Shown piece by piece: positions 13,142-25,800 of a DNA stretch of 64,000 nt (position 1 is its first letter; the number at the start of each line of letters is the position of its first letter). The translations under genes and the position numbers were made by a program. The notes under the pieces are model-generated. The model worked only from the letters and a program-made list of their open reading frames with translations, searched no databases and was not told the DNA's origin. This stretch comes from Sipunculus nudus (taxonomy: Eukaryota; Annelida; Sipuncula; Golfingiida; Sipunculidae). The DNA lies in the NCBI GenBank assembly GCA_026874595.1, contig CM049317.1, positions 20,419,882-20,483,881 on the forward strand, written 5' to 3'.

Positions 13142-13840
13142 CTATGACGTTGTCCTACAGAGTGAGGGAAAATTTCATCCGCGAGTGCATTATTAAGGCG
13201 ACATGTTCTACAGATAAACATCTGCGACTTATTTTGTCTGAACAACAGGTTTTGAATTTAGACTCATTTCGAATCCCCTTAACAAGAAACATGAACTCTC
13301 ATTTGAATTATACATTTTACATCTGTTTATGTCTATTTTGTCATATATATATAACAACGTGTGAAACTACGGAGACAATATAACATTATAATATTCATGA
13401 CCTGCCTCAACTAGACTAAACGACGGACCGGTACTATTAACTCTGAATACACAACTTATTAGCAATTTACAGTCGTCTGGTAAGCCCAACTGAGTTGCGA
13501 CACTTTTCATACGGAAAATGATGAATTTACAGATATAAATGCATGTAAACAAAAATGTAAATCGTTTTATATATAGATTTTTTTCTACCTCATTTTCAAG
13601 TTAGTTATCGACATGTAAATGTGCTAGAAATTCCATTAATGCACAACAGGATTTTCTAAATTGTATGTGTTGTTGGAACGTAGACATACCTAAGTATTCG
13701 TCTAAGGCAGGCCAATACATTTTCAGATATCTACAAATATACATAATTGTTTACTTGTACAGATAGAGTAGCTCTTTCTGGAGATGCAAGCTATGTAATA
13801 GTGACACAGTCGGATTTACAGCAGTGAACCCTATATATAA
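13139..13840. repeat. Duplicated non-coding block (copy of 60.1-61.0 kb)
   Basis: The segment starting CCTATGACGTTGTCCTACAG matches 60.10 kb onward, and matches 50.7 kb in reverse. It ends near 13.83 kb with a sequence similar to 60.9 kb (CTCTTTCTGGAGATG). The ~200-bp piece holding an open frame at 60.69-60.87 kb is absent here. It forms the downstream flank of the intact type I gene. Confidence 0.7.
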
Positions 13841-13998
13841 CACGATAGACTATGTAGCCTGTGAATTATACAAGCAAAGTATGACAAAGAGATAACCTTG
13901 CTCTGATTTGTCACGATTTGCCGCATGTTTAGATACATCACATGATAATCCATTTTCAGTTCGTTCAACAAGTTTAATTTCACATTTTTCATCAGACA

Positions 13999-16055
13999 TT
14001 AATATCTGCTCCAGAGGTCATAGCAGATTTTCCACTCGTTCGACTTGGTGTTCTTTTTCCAAACAAGAAATGCTCTGGAAAATGTGAAAGCATAAATATT
14101 CATGGCTCAAACGGGTATGCTTTTATCAAATAAATCCTTTATATATTAAAATAAGTTCATAAAGCATTTTAAAATAAAACAAAATCTTTGTATGAATTCG
14201 TTTGGATCTTTAAACATGATTAAAAGCGCAGACGGAATTATCATGCAGCGACATAGAAGCAATTATGTACACGATATTTTAATTAAATTGCATCCAGTGA
14301 GCTCAATAACTTACTTTCCTAGAGTGAAAATTTTGTGTTTAGGCGACTCCCTTGTATAATGAGCGACTTCGAATGCCATATGGCCAAGCACTTCGACAGT
14401 CTCTGTCTGAACATACATTCCTTTCATCTCTTCAATTTTTTCAGCTATATATCTATTTACTTTATCTGGGAAAAACAGCCTCTTGATATTATATGGACCT
14501 TTCACCTGGCAAGTTTCTTGATACCAAATGCATGCTACATTTTCTGTTATATAGATATAATTTAAAAAAATATGCTTGTATATACCTGGTAACTCATTTT
14601 TTTCTGGGTATCTATACATTTTAAATGCCTTCTTTGACTCAACTTAGGACAGCTTAACAGTTTTTAATATTATGTGATCTACTGACAATTACTTCATGCT
14701 AAGTTAGCTGATTATAAAAGGATTTTTCGATATGTTTAAGTTGAAAATACGAGGATGAGTAAACGGATTGAAGAGTTTAAAAAAAATCGTAAAAGATTGT
14801 TTTCTGGAACAAAAAGACCTTTTCCTTGTATAGTAAGTTCCCCTGGTGGATAAAGAGAACTTTCTTTCATGTAAATATCCTTTACTTCCTCTACATTGCG
14901 GTCATGAAATGCTTTGAAAAACATTGTCGTTTTCAAGGTTATCTGCGTTTTGTCATCAGCTGCAGAGAAAATAAATATAATTTAACAAATAACTGGTTCA
15001 TCTTCATTACATTTGGTACAAGTTAAGGCATGTTAAAGCAAATGTTATTATCGGGAATAGTATCTCTGAGAGGAGTTGTATTATAAGTCAATAATTCGAC
15101 ACGCTTTTCTATTTTTCTGACTCCTACTAAGTGTTAATGATTTGGTCTAACATGAATTTTAAAATAGGAACACAAGATGTGTATTGCAGAGAGAGTAGGA
15201 ATCCAAGGCTAATAATATGTCTCACAAAAGACTGTTTTATTAGTTTCTACCATTACGTTGTTAAGTACCATGCATCCCATACGCTTTTTTTACTCGGTCA
15301 ACATATTTTGTATAATTAATTCCATGATATTTTACCGCCACCTAAGCTTCTATTTCTAACGCAGCAATTTTTGGGGGAAAAAATCCTTCCTCATGTATTT
15401 AGAAAAACATCATCATAAATAATGCATTTGAAATCACAGAGACACGCGACATTATTTTAACAATTATTTTAAAAGAGCTTTTCCCATATTCGAGTTACCT
15501 GATGCTTTCATGTATGTGAATATATTGAAATTTCAACAAGGGGCAGTGTATCATTTTTCAAGTGCATGCCTTAAGCTAAGTTATTAGCACAATCCTAACC
15601 CCAAAGCACACTACGATCAGGTTTATCTGCCCAAGTCATATATGATGGGGCATGAACAGCCCGCCAGAAAAGGTCAGAAGAAATTTTGAAGAAGTACAAT
15701 CTGTTTAATGCCGATGGTCTACTGCATAGAGATAACCAATCAGTAAACAAGCCTTATATAATCATATGTCTCTCAGTGCATCCATTGATGTACCTAGATT
15801 GGCAAAACAAACTCGGTAATTTTGATCAGGTATTATAATTGTCGTAATGTAATTTTAGAAAAAAATACTTTAGCTTTATAAAATTACACGATAACCATTT
15901 TTATCAATGCACCTCTAACCATGATTAAACAAAAGTTGTATATCCAGCCCTTAAATGTGACGTCTACCTGCTTGTTCAGCACTTGCACATATCCCTGGTT
16001 TAGTACAAGTCGTCATCAAAAGGAATACAAATATCGCCGCAACGGAAGGGTTCAT
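13999..16055 (-). CDS. Secreted SnoaL-like/DUF4440 (NTF2-like) protein, type I, intact, four exons
   Basis: Exons read on the minus strand: 16055-15968 (88 nt), 14959-14819 (141), 14465-14315 (151), 14074-13999 (76, ending TAA). Intron phases are 1, 1 and 2; all acceptors end in AG and donors begin GT. The joined frame gives 151 residues without a stop. Residues 1-26 are a signal peptide (start MNPSVAAIFVFLLMTTC, likely cleavage after ASA). Exon 2 (31-76) has the helix and Y59...LYPPG (65-69)...GK (75-76) typical of the family. Exon 3 has VEVLG (100-104) and AFEVAHY (107-113). Exon 4 has FLVWKK and W141-K-I...D-L-W148. This fits a single NTF2-like domain of normal size. No enzyme activity can be assigned. 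The exon 1 donor could be G|GTAGAC or C|GTCACA, 6 nt later; both keep frame. Exon structure is read by eye, without transcript support. Confidence 0.78.
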
Positions 16056-18380
16056 GTCTGGAAAGACACCTTTTAATGTTGTTCACAGCAGGAAATTCCT
16101 GTAACACACTGCTCAAAATAGTTTGTCATTATTGTAAGTAAAATGTGCTTATGATAATCCCCTATCCCTCTTTCATGGTATATGGTTTTAAAAGCCATCA
16201 TTTTCTAGCGTTGTTTCCTTTTCTATCGGTCTCCAGTTTAAAAAACATAACATATAATGTTTGGAAAAGCACAATGCATTCCCACAAGATTTACGCTCTC
16301 GCATTATCTTGAATGTTCTTCTTAAATGATAAAAGTGAAGGTTCTGTCCTTTATGAAAAGTTCTTGCAATAAAATGTTGCAAAAAATGTAAGCATTTGGT
16401 TCATAATATTACGTAGAGGATACAAGGAGATAAAGCATTTTAGGGTTCATCTATCTAATATAATAGACAAAACTATTAGGTTTCGCGTCCTTTCTGTCTG
16501 CAACACTCATTTCGCACATACCAACGTTTCAATTGGGTAATAGTACATATGTACCTGTGAATGTATTTTAATAGAGTATCAAAGATCTTTTACGTATTTA
16601 GTTTAAACATTTTGTACCAGGGATGCAAGTAAAATAGGTGCAAGTTTACCTGCTGTCGAATTTAAAGACCTACGGAGCCTCCCTTGAATTCCAAATATAC
16701 TTCCGGAACTACAACCTAGTCAATATTCAGTGGTATTTGGTCTCTAGCTAACGCTGCAAAGGCCTTTGTGGAGAAAGCTACCACCACGTTGACCAGCATT
16801 GGCCCAACAGCTGTTTCCAATTTCAATCTGCAATCCAATTAATTGGTTGACTCAGATTCAACACCGGTTTACAAAGGATGCAAAATATCGACATTGATAA
16901 AAAAAGCAAATTAGCCATTGACCCATACAAATGCACAGAATGCTAGGTCCTAGGTAAGTCTTGTCGATACATATCGCCTTGAATGATGCACACTGGCGAA
17001 AATACCGAAACATTAATTATACAATCCTCTTGCTATGTAGATATTAATAATTTTTCGAAGTATAAACATTTGTTAAACTGTCTTAATCCTTATATATTTA
17101 GTTTTACCGCGACATTTAAACTTGTTCCAGCAAATTATAAACTTAAGGGTGCCATGCTTGTATATACCTTCACCGCCAAAAAATGCCACATGTGTGAACA
17201 ATTATGATAGTTTTATTCCGGTACCCTTAGGCTACCGATCTGAGCCTGCCGCTTCTACATATGATGTCCTTCAAGGGGACAAAACTTATTACTGTTAAAA
17301 CGCAAAAGCGAGCAAGAACCAACATATCAGAGGAGATATACGCTATGCCTCCATTAAATAATCTTATTCAGCGCTAGGGTGGGCAATACATAGATTTCCT
17401 GTAATTATTTAAATATGTTGTGTTCCTTAATGTTCACCCATACACGCTTTTGTACACTTTATAACAAAATATAAATTACCAACGGTATATTGAATTAAGC
17501 TATAAACGTCTACAATAAGATATTACATTCAATTCAAATCACTACTTAATACTTACTTCGTATAATGCATTTCTATAACATGGAACTACAATATAATACG
17601 ATATTTAATAATCGGTTAATAAATTAGTACTTTATCGAAAAGTACTCTGACCAAGAATTTGAAACTTAAAAAAAATCCTGTTCACGCGTAGGGTATAGTG
17701 AACGTTTCTTATAATGCACTTCAGGATCTTTATTCAATTTTCATTTTCTACTGTTTTTGTTTAATTTATTTCAAATATCTTTCAAAAGAGAAACTTCTGT
17801 AATGGCACAATACAATACAAATAGCCTTACAACAAATAATATGACTTTACAATACAAGCAAAACCACAAGTGACGCAAGAAGTACATATAATAAAACAGA
17901 AGTCATACTTTGAGATAAATGGTACATGAAATAAAGTACGTGTAACAATACATGGTACGTTTTGTCATGAGAGCCTAGGGCTTGCCCTAATTTAGTCTAG
18001 GATGGAAAGATACATCCAGAACTCTGACTTAAACATACACATCAATACTGGAAACCGGAAATATAAAATACAGAACATTGTAATTCAACTCAATACCGTA
18101 ACAAGATGCATGTGCGTGTATATCGCTTAAGTGAAACAAAATAATGTATTGAAACTTCACTTATTTTAAAAGTGCTATCATTCCTGGGTAAAGTAAATTT
18201 GCGTTAGACATAGATCAATACAGTTCAAGATGGATTTAATGGACTTCAGCTTAAGCTAATCTTATTATTTTATAAATAAACCATAACTACTAAGGCTGGC
18301 TCTTATATCAAATTCATGTCGGCAATATTTAGCTCTTCGAAATATAAGAAGGTCAGGGATATTGAATAATACAAAAGGAC
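16056..18380. other. Flank of type I gene, no gene seen
   Basis: The first ~400 bp resemble sequence near 42.9 kb, 47.6 kb and 63.7 kb, upstream of other copies of type I exon 1 (for example GTTTGGAAAAGCACAATGCATTCC). The rest is AT-rich and I see no exon or known repeat in it. Confidence 0.5.
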
Positions 18381-18560
18381 AAGGTTCTACTTAAACGGGA
18401 TGTTTACTCCTCTCTGACAAAGCGAGAATGAAATTGAGAGGCCTAATAAAACGGGCGTAATCCAGATAAGAATAACAACAGACCTTTTTATACAACTAGA
18501 TAAATATATTAAACGGATATATTAGAGACTAGGCTTAGATCCGCTCTACGATCTCCTTAT
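18380..18560 (+). repeat. Local direct repeat (partner at 22.02-22.19 kb)
   Basis: GGGATGTTTACTCCTCTCTG and about 150 following bases recur at 22,018. The two copies flank the 19.5-21.8 kb type II module, so they may mark the edges of a duplicated or inserted block. Confidence 0.65.
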
Positions 18561-19459
18561 TTTATCTTTTTTAACAAACATTAAACAGTTTTGCGTGATG
18601 GCAAATACGAATACATGTTTTGGCCTTTTGGCACCAAATAACAAAAAGTTCGCCTTCTCGGCTGACATATAAATGTTTCGGGACTTAAAGCCCAATGTTA
18701 ACAGGACAGTTACACAGCAAGTGTTTAATTTTATTGTATTCTGGTTATCGATTATACTGTTACCTTAAAAACTTACTTATTTCCAGTACTAGGGCAGGTA
18801 ACATTTTACATGAACAGTTAAAACTGTTATACTTTTGTTTTGTGTAGCTTTTAAATAAGGGATTTTGATTACTGAAAGTAATAAAAAAATATTTACCAAC
18901 TTAAATAACTTCTGACATTTCATGCTACAGAAATCTGTTGTTGAAAAATATTAAAATCAGCTGATCACCTTAGTAAAATATGTACACCAATAAATCGTCG
19001 CTTATTCTCTGTTCAAATTGTGCCGGCTCTCTGTTTGCCCAACTGTCTTACTTTTTGTTCACGACATAAAATTGATGTATCACAATGTTCGTAAATATTT
19101 TATGATCAGGATGCAATCATATTTTAGGAAAGAATACAGGGCCAACGAATTCAGTTAAGTAACATTTGTAAGGAGCCTCTATTAATCTGTGCATACTAAA
19201 TATGATTGCCATGAATATGTCAAATTATATTATGGTTGGCATATATATTTAGGAAGAAAAGGGAGAGAGTATATTGATATTTGATGTATTATCATACATC
19301 TTATTTTCTATGTTTTGTTGCTTATACTTATCTGAAAAAATTATGTATCAATCTGTCGAACTTTATTCATGTTTATGGCGATGCTCCCCTAACGTTTCAA
19401 ACTTCTCAGACATTTGTTTTGTATTGAACACTATGGCATTATGTAATCAGACCATATTA

Positions 19460-20984
19460 TTAGTATCTACTCCAGATAGTGTAGCGTATTTTCCAGTAAT
19501 TCATTTCAAGATTTTTTTCCCAAATAAGCAGACCTTTGAAAAACAATACAAAAAAAGGAATGTACATATATATAATATACATATATAATGTAAATATATA
19601 TATATATACATATATATATAATTAAATATATGAACACACTTTGGTGCATTGATATTGAACTATTGTTTTTTTTACCACCTGACGTGTATCTTTTTCCTCT
19701 TTTCAAAATACCAGTACCAATCGTTTTTTATTTCTTTTGCGTGACAATATGATTTGAATCTTGGAAATCTATATTACTCAACTATATAACACTGCCCCTG
19801 CGATTTTAGTAAAGACGTTTTATTTGAGAAGAATTGCATAATGAAAAAATATATATTTTAACTTTTTTTCCAATTTTAAATTCCCCTACATATTTTCTAA
19901 ATAAAATTCTATAAAACTGAACCATATTATTGATTTATATTGTTTATAACATCTTCCGACCATACAGACCATGAAGATATACTCTTCTGAATCAATCATT
20001 AGTAATATCGGTTATCTATATTTCATTTTCGTTATAATTTCGAATGTATTTAAACGATTAATTGTTCGAAAACATACACTTGATGCATATCTCTTCTTGT
20101 TTACCTTCCAATGTGAGGCTTTCGACTTGTCCTTTGACTCTTCACCCTTGTATAAGCTATCTCAAATGCTACATCCTCAAAGACGTTGATACTCTCTGTC
20201 TGGTCAAACAATCGCATTATCCATTCCACCTTCCACGAAATGTGTGGAATCATGTTGTTGGCAAAGGAAAAGATATCAGCTTTAAAAATGTAAGATCGTG
20301 TACCGCTTCAAACATAATAAATGATCCAAACATAAAACAAATCATACTACTGCTTGAGGTATATGCTATATTGAAAACTTATAATCAGATGAAATATATT
20401 TTTAAAATTATTATTTTAGTGTCAGCCCTTTCCCTTGTATTATTATTTTCCCAGGAGGACAAAGGAAACTTTTCGTCAAATACAAGTCCTCCAGCTCTTC
20501 TGTATTACCGCTACGGAAAACCTTGTCGAATGCAGCTGTTTGCAGCATTATTTTCATTTTATCCTCCGCTATGGACAAAAAATAAAGTGTTCCTTATGTC
20601 CATTTGGGATATTGCTAAACAATCATTTGCACATGAAACAAACAATTAACTGAATAAAGGGTAACATTTCGAAAAATGCCTTATTCTTCTATATGTCAAT
20701 TAGATAATTCTGTGAACAGCAGAGTATAAAAAAGACTTTGTTCGATGAAGTAAAATAATTCATATAATAAACCGAATATATATAACAAAAGCTGCAAGGA
20801 TTGGTACGGTCTCCTATAAAATTATGAAAAAAAGTCACTAGAGTTCCTTATCTGCACACGCATACTCTGTGAATGCACCCGCTAAATCTCACCTTTTCTT
20901 CCTGTGTGTCCAAATACAGAAATACGTAGCAGAGGCCAGTTTACGGATAAACTGGTATCCTCTGGCAGTTCTACACATCAGCAT
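19460..20984 (-). pseudogene. Decayed SnoaL-like type II gene, disabled mainly at splice sites
   Basis: The four exon equivalents on the minus strand are 20984-20893, 20568-20428, about 20258-20105 and 19535-19460. Exon 2 keeps its exact 141 nt and an open frame (LEDLYLTKSFLCPPGK). Exon 3 is 154 nt and open, with EDVAFEI. Exon 4 is 76 nt and ends in WKIRYTIWSRY then TAA. Four defects are seen: exon 1 is 92 nt instead of 88, which shifts the frame in the signal peptide; the exon 2 donor is GG not GT; the exon 3 acceptor AG is lost; the exon 4 acceptor is AA not AG. Its best relative is the intact gene at 51,880-53,563. It could still be expressed with other sites, but four hits make a pseudogene more likely. 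Confidence 0.75.
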
Positions 20985-21299
20985 GTTCTGAAGTAGAAGG
21001 AAACGTCAATTCTTCACAGTGTCGCTTTCATATTGAAATCATTGTTTATAATGATATTTTTTAGATCATATTCATGGCATGTGACCTATGGGTATCTCCT
21101 GTTAGTGCGTTATTAATTTGGATTTTAACTAAGGAAATAATCAATCTATGTGCAGTGCAGTCTATTAAGTAAATTGTATGCATCAACAGTGTTTCAAACA
21201 TATGAAGTAAACTTTTCCAATAGATAATCGAAACCCATTATCTTGGTTTTGTTTGAAAATGGCATTTTTAGTTGAGAGCGGTTCTATATGATTGTGTTC

Positions 21300-21830
21300 T
21301 ATCAATGGCGAACGCGTTATTTACTTAAATCCAGTGGTTTGGTTTTCTCCCCTGGTGACCCTGGTCCGATTTTCAGCTTGGCAGTACGTGTCGGTAGCAT
21401 GGTGTCAGTCCAAGGTCGGTGGTTTAAAACGGAGCCTCTGATTTTCTCCGCCCCTATGACTGCCGAAAGTCTGAGCCATGGTGAATGTATTACATAAGTT
21501 CCTATCATTGTTTGTTACAGCTATTTCCATATAATCACAGTTTGAATATAAAACATCCACTCTTCATGCATCATAGACATACTAGACACTCCTTTATTGT
21601 CATCCTCATTTTTTCAGTGACTGCTGACACCTGTGATATCATTGCTAGTTTAAAGAAAAAAGACCGGTTCTATTCTACGGGGGATTGAACTGGCGTGTAC
21701 CTTATACACGAAAATTCACAAATAAACCATACAAATGCCATTATTTATCCATGTGCTAAATGAAATTACACCTTAATATGATATCTAATATTTCTCAGCA
21801 AAATATGTAAGGAATTCATTTTTTTTTAAA
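21300..21830 (+). repeat. Dispersed module repeat A, copy 2
   Basis: Close to the copy at 12.23-12.72 kb, including TTTTCTCCGCCCCTATGACTG. It lies just beyond exon 1 of the type II pseudogene, the same relative place as the copies at 51.5 kb and 59.4 kb beside the other type II genes. Confidence 0.75.
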
Positions 21831-22017
21831 TTGCGTATCATTGTTTTCCATTATAAAAAAGTAAAGGAAACAAAACTAAAGAATGGTAAATGCCTGAGTA
21901 CGATATTATTTTTAAGTGTTACAGTCACTGAATAAGTCCATAATAATTATATACAAATAACAAACACACAAACCTATGACGTCTATTTTTTATTTTTATT
22001 TTTGTTTTGCTTGTACG

Positions 22018-22190
22018 GGATGTTTACTCCTCTCTGACAAAGAGAGAATGAAACGGATAGGCCTAATAAAACAGGCGTAATCCAGATAGGTAAAACTACA
22101 GACATTTCCGTACACCAAGCAAAATATAATATACAGGGATGAGGGAGACTTGGCTTAGAGCCGCTCTACGATGTGCTTTGTTTTTAAACA
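22018..22190 (+). repeat. Local direct repeat (partner at 18.38-18.56 kb)
   Basis: Second copy of the repeat that brackets the 19-22 kb module; roughly 85-90% alike by eye. Confidence 0.65.
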
Positions 22191-22843
22191 AACATTACAC
22201 CTATACATAGTTTGACCTTGTGGCACTTAAGAACAAATAGTTCCGCGTTCTTAGCCAAAATATAAAGTTTTCGGGCTTTAAGACCCAATGTGATCAGAAA
22301 TAAAATTCACCAGCATGAAGTTAGTAATATCGTGGCTCAGGTTACATATAACGTATATTTTTTTACGGTACAAACATAGTAAAATTAAGAATAACTTTTA
22401 TGATGCATGTTTATTGGTTGCCTTTATAAAGCATCGGTGCCATACGTAACAATTTTCCCTATGAGTGTGAACTCGTATCGCACCCCTATTTATAAATTAC
22501 AAAGTCAGCTGTTCTTATTCAATGAAAGCTCGAGCATATGAGTATTTTTTTTCCGAACGAGGCCATTCAAGACGATGCACTTTTGACTCAAGGCGACTTG
22601 TCCTTTTGCAATCTTTCAGGAGCACTTGGGCAAAAATGTGATAAACAAATGGGAGTCGTCACAATACATAGACTAACTGACAGTAGGAACAGAATTTCCC
22701 TTGTACAGTTTCTCTCCCCATCCCGGGATGATAACGATATAGTATGTGTTGATGCTAGTTATTTCGTGTCCACAGTGATCATGTATGATTGCGAGTGTGA
22801 GATGCAAGCTGTTTATTGAATTAAGGTGTTTGACAGTTTGAAT

Positions 22844-22972
22844 ATGCTTTCTATGTTATTGTTGTTGATCACATCTGACGCATGTCAAGGCGCGGTTGCC
22901 CATGACCAAATTTCTGATGAACAGACCCTCGAAGCAGTAAACTCCGCCTGCTTCTGGGTAGCAGTTCTTGAG
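22844..22972 (+). CDS. Possible orphan signal-peptide exon
   Basis: The frame starts MLSMLLLLITSDACQGAVA, a good hydrophobic leader with a small-residue cleavage region. It runs 43 codons to GAG|GTGACA, a plausible donor in phase 0. I could not find a following exon that completes a protein, and the phase differs from that of the SnoaL-like family here (phase 1). It may be the first exon of an unrelated secreted protein, or chance. Low confidence. Confidence 0.25.
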
Positions 22973-23299
22973 GTGACATTTCGTGTGAAATGTTTATCTG
23001 TTTCACCATGCTAAACAATTTAATTTTGCATATCGAACCAATTCAGATCAGAAAATGTTATATAATTCTAAAACACTTTTCCTGTTTTCCATTGAAAACG
23101 AAATTTAATCCCAAACAGTTTTTGGCCACTTTTATTAAAAGAACAAACAAGATGACCGGAGTCACGCGCTTGCCGGAAATGGAAATAATACAGACAGATA
23201 GACAGAGAGTGCATGTAGAAACAGTCATATGAATGAGCAACATTGTGGGGGCAGCAGTACGAATAATACGTTTATGTATGCATGCTAACCTTGAATAGC

Positions 23300-24540
23300 T
23301 GCATACCTTTCTAGTGTAAAAGGGACCAAGTTCAAACATTTCCATGAAATCCCGTTAATCTCATTTGACAAGAAGCAGTGAGAAGTTTTCAGATTTGTCA
23401 TGTCAAGTTGGCCAAATGTTACCAAATGCCGAAAACAAGACCTGAGTAGCTGTAAAAGTCGCCTAGTTATAAGCATTTCCATGATATCTCGTTTTTTTCT
23501 CGCTTGACGACATATGGTGCGAGATTTGATGAGACTTGTAGTTTTATCATGCCAAGCTGGTAAAATGATACGAAATACTGAAAACTAGACCTGTGTAGCT
23601 CTAAAAGTCGCCGAGTTATAAGTAATTCCGCAAAATCTCTTTTTTTATCGTTAAACGAGATATGGTGCAAGATTTGGCTAGTCTTGCAGGTTTGTCATGT
23701 CAAGCTGGCCAAATGTTATGAAATGCCGAAAACTAGACCTGTCTAACTGTAAAAGTCGCTGAGTTATTAGCATTTCAGTGAAATCTCGTTTTTTATCGTT
23801 CGACGAGAAATGGTGCGAGATTTGTCTAGTCTTGCAGGTTTATCAGGTCAAGCCATCCAAATATTATGAAATGCCAAAAACTAGACCTGTCTAGCCGTAA
23901 AAGTCGCCGAATTATATGCATTTCCGTGAAATCTCGTTTTTCCACATTTGACCAGATATAGTGCGAGATTTGGCCAGTCTCGCAGTTTTAGTATGTCGGG
24001 TTGGCCAAATATTACCAAATGCCGAAAACTAGACCTGAGTAGCTGTAAAAGTCGCCTAGTTATAAGCATTTCCGTGAAATCTCGTTTTTTTCTCGTTTGA
24101 CAACATATAGTGCAAGATTTGACGAGACCTGTAGTTTTATCATGTCAATCTGGCAAAATGTTACGAAATGCCGAAAACTAGACCTGTGTAGCTGTAAAAG
24201 GCGCCGAGTTATAAGTATTTCCGCGAAATCTCGTTTTTTCACGGTTCACAACATGTGGTGCGAGATTTGGCCTGATTTCTTTTCTGGCGTATCAAGCTGG
24301 TCATATATTATGAAATGCCAAAAACTAGACCTGTGTAGCTGTAAAAGTTGCCGACTTATATGCATTTCTGTGAAATGTCGTTTTTCCACATTTGACCAGA
24401 TATAGTGCGAGATTTGGCCAGTCTCGCAGTTTTACTATGTCAAGTTGGCCAAATGTTACCAAATGCCGAAAACTAGACCTGCGTATCTGTAAAAGTCGCC
24501 GAGTTATAAGCATTTCCGTGAAATTTCGTTTTTAGCTGCC
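23300..24540. repeat. Satellite array, ~148-bp monomer, about eight copies
   Basis: The phrase GTAAAAGTCGCC(T/G)AGTTATA with small changes recurs near 23452, 23602, 23749, 23898, 24045, 24194, 24340 and 24490. Blocks such as TTTTTCCACATTTGACCAGA recur at 23.94 and 24.38 kb, three monomers apart, hinting at a weak higher order. Frames of about 60 codons on both strands arise from the repetition and are not called as genes. Confidence 0.92.
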
Positions 24541-24779
24541 TATAAGCTACATAATTACCAAAACCAGACGTCTGTAGCTTAAAAATTGACAAAGATAGAA
24601 AATGTAGCATGACTATTTTCAAATTATCAAGTTTTAACCCAAAAATGCGTGACCATGGTAACGGCAGATTTGAGTCAGGTACCCATCACATAAAAGGCCA
24701 TGGATTGTCAAATGAAACAAGCTATGGTTCAAGTGGCTACGACCATATGTTACAAAGTTATGGAACAAAAACTGTTTTG

Positions 24780-25110
24780 CATACTTTCCATGACCTTGAC
24801 CTTCACAATGATGCGTGTTGACCAAAAACAATAGGGTTCCAGGACTTTGGGTTGTCAATAATCCTTATAAGTTTCAAGTCGATTGCTGCAAAAACTGTGG
24901 CCAGGAGAGCGGAGACAAACAAACAAAAAAAACAAAAAACAAAAAGACAGACAAATGGACATACGGAACTGACCAACATGCTTGCGGAAATCGAAGATTT
25001 CCGGCAAGCAACAAATAGACATACGGAACTGACCAACATGCTTGCGGAAATCGAAAATTTCCGGCAAGCAATCAACAGACTGCATGTTCGCAATCGCATG
25101 TCAGAACAGG
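24780..25110 (+). mobile_element. Dispersed bivalve-type repeat with a 60-bp internal duplication
   Basis: The opening TGACCTTGACCTT...TGACCAAAAACAATAGGG, then TTTCAAGTCGATTGC and an A-rich tract with GACAGACAAATGGAC, resembles very abundant dispersed repeats I know from bivalve genomes. At the 3' end, 24958-25017 and 25018-25077 are near-identical 60-bp direct repeats (start GACATACGGAACTGACC), each with the palindrome CGGAAATCGA(A)GATTTCCG. The duplicated part reads as HTELTNMLAEIE repeated twice, in frame, but nothing else supports a gene. The family assignment is from memory and not tested. Confidence 0.5.
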
Positions 25111-25389
25111 CATAGGTGTAGCCGTTTACTCAAATCAATTGCAAAACTCATTTTTTTCATCCCGATCGAAATATCTTCCTTGGCCTGTTTTGGAAATGTG
25201 CCAACTTGTCAATTATATATAAGGTTAAATTGGGAAGCTATTGGACCAATGTTGGTCAACTTGCCTGTACTTTTTCTCCACAGGGACATTAGCCTCATAC
25301 GTTAGAGACATTAAATGACTGAAAGAAGGCTATATTGTTGTTCCTGAAGTATAGTTGGCCAGAAGCGCGGCTCCTGTATTTACAGCAGG

Positions 25390-25800
25390 TCATCTTGTAC
25401 ATACAATACTTATGCCCTATATTAGACCTGGTTTAGCTTTCCGTGTTAATGAAACTTGATACACTATTTAAACACATTCAAACCTATATGCATATTATTA
25501 CACCACTGGAATGTTATACGACGTATATACGCCACTTCTTTGAAAGACATACGACCTGCAAAATGCACAAGATACGTATTGCAGACAGGATAAGACGCCG
25601 AACCTATTAGTTCTGTCTTACATAAGACTATTTTATTAGATCCATCTACCCTAACAATATTTATTTATATAAGCCCTCTCTATAATGTAATGAACCATGT
25701 CAATTAATTAACATTTTTGATTCCTGATATTGTAGCGACACCGCCCATAATCAGATTATATTTCTATCCCTGAGATATCTAGACATATAGTCTTTCCCGC
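25390..25800 (-). repeat. Relic of type I gene intron/flank sequence
   Basis: The stretch around ATAAGACTATTTTATTAGATCCATCTACCCT (25.62-25.66 kb) resembles 15.2 kb, 48.7 kb and 62.6 kb, which lie in intron 1 of the type I copies. The matches continue to about 25.79 kb. I find no exon beside it, so this is a decayed fragment of a further type I copy. Confidence 0.5.
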
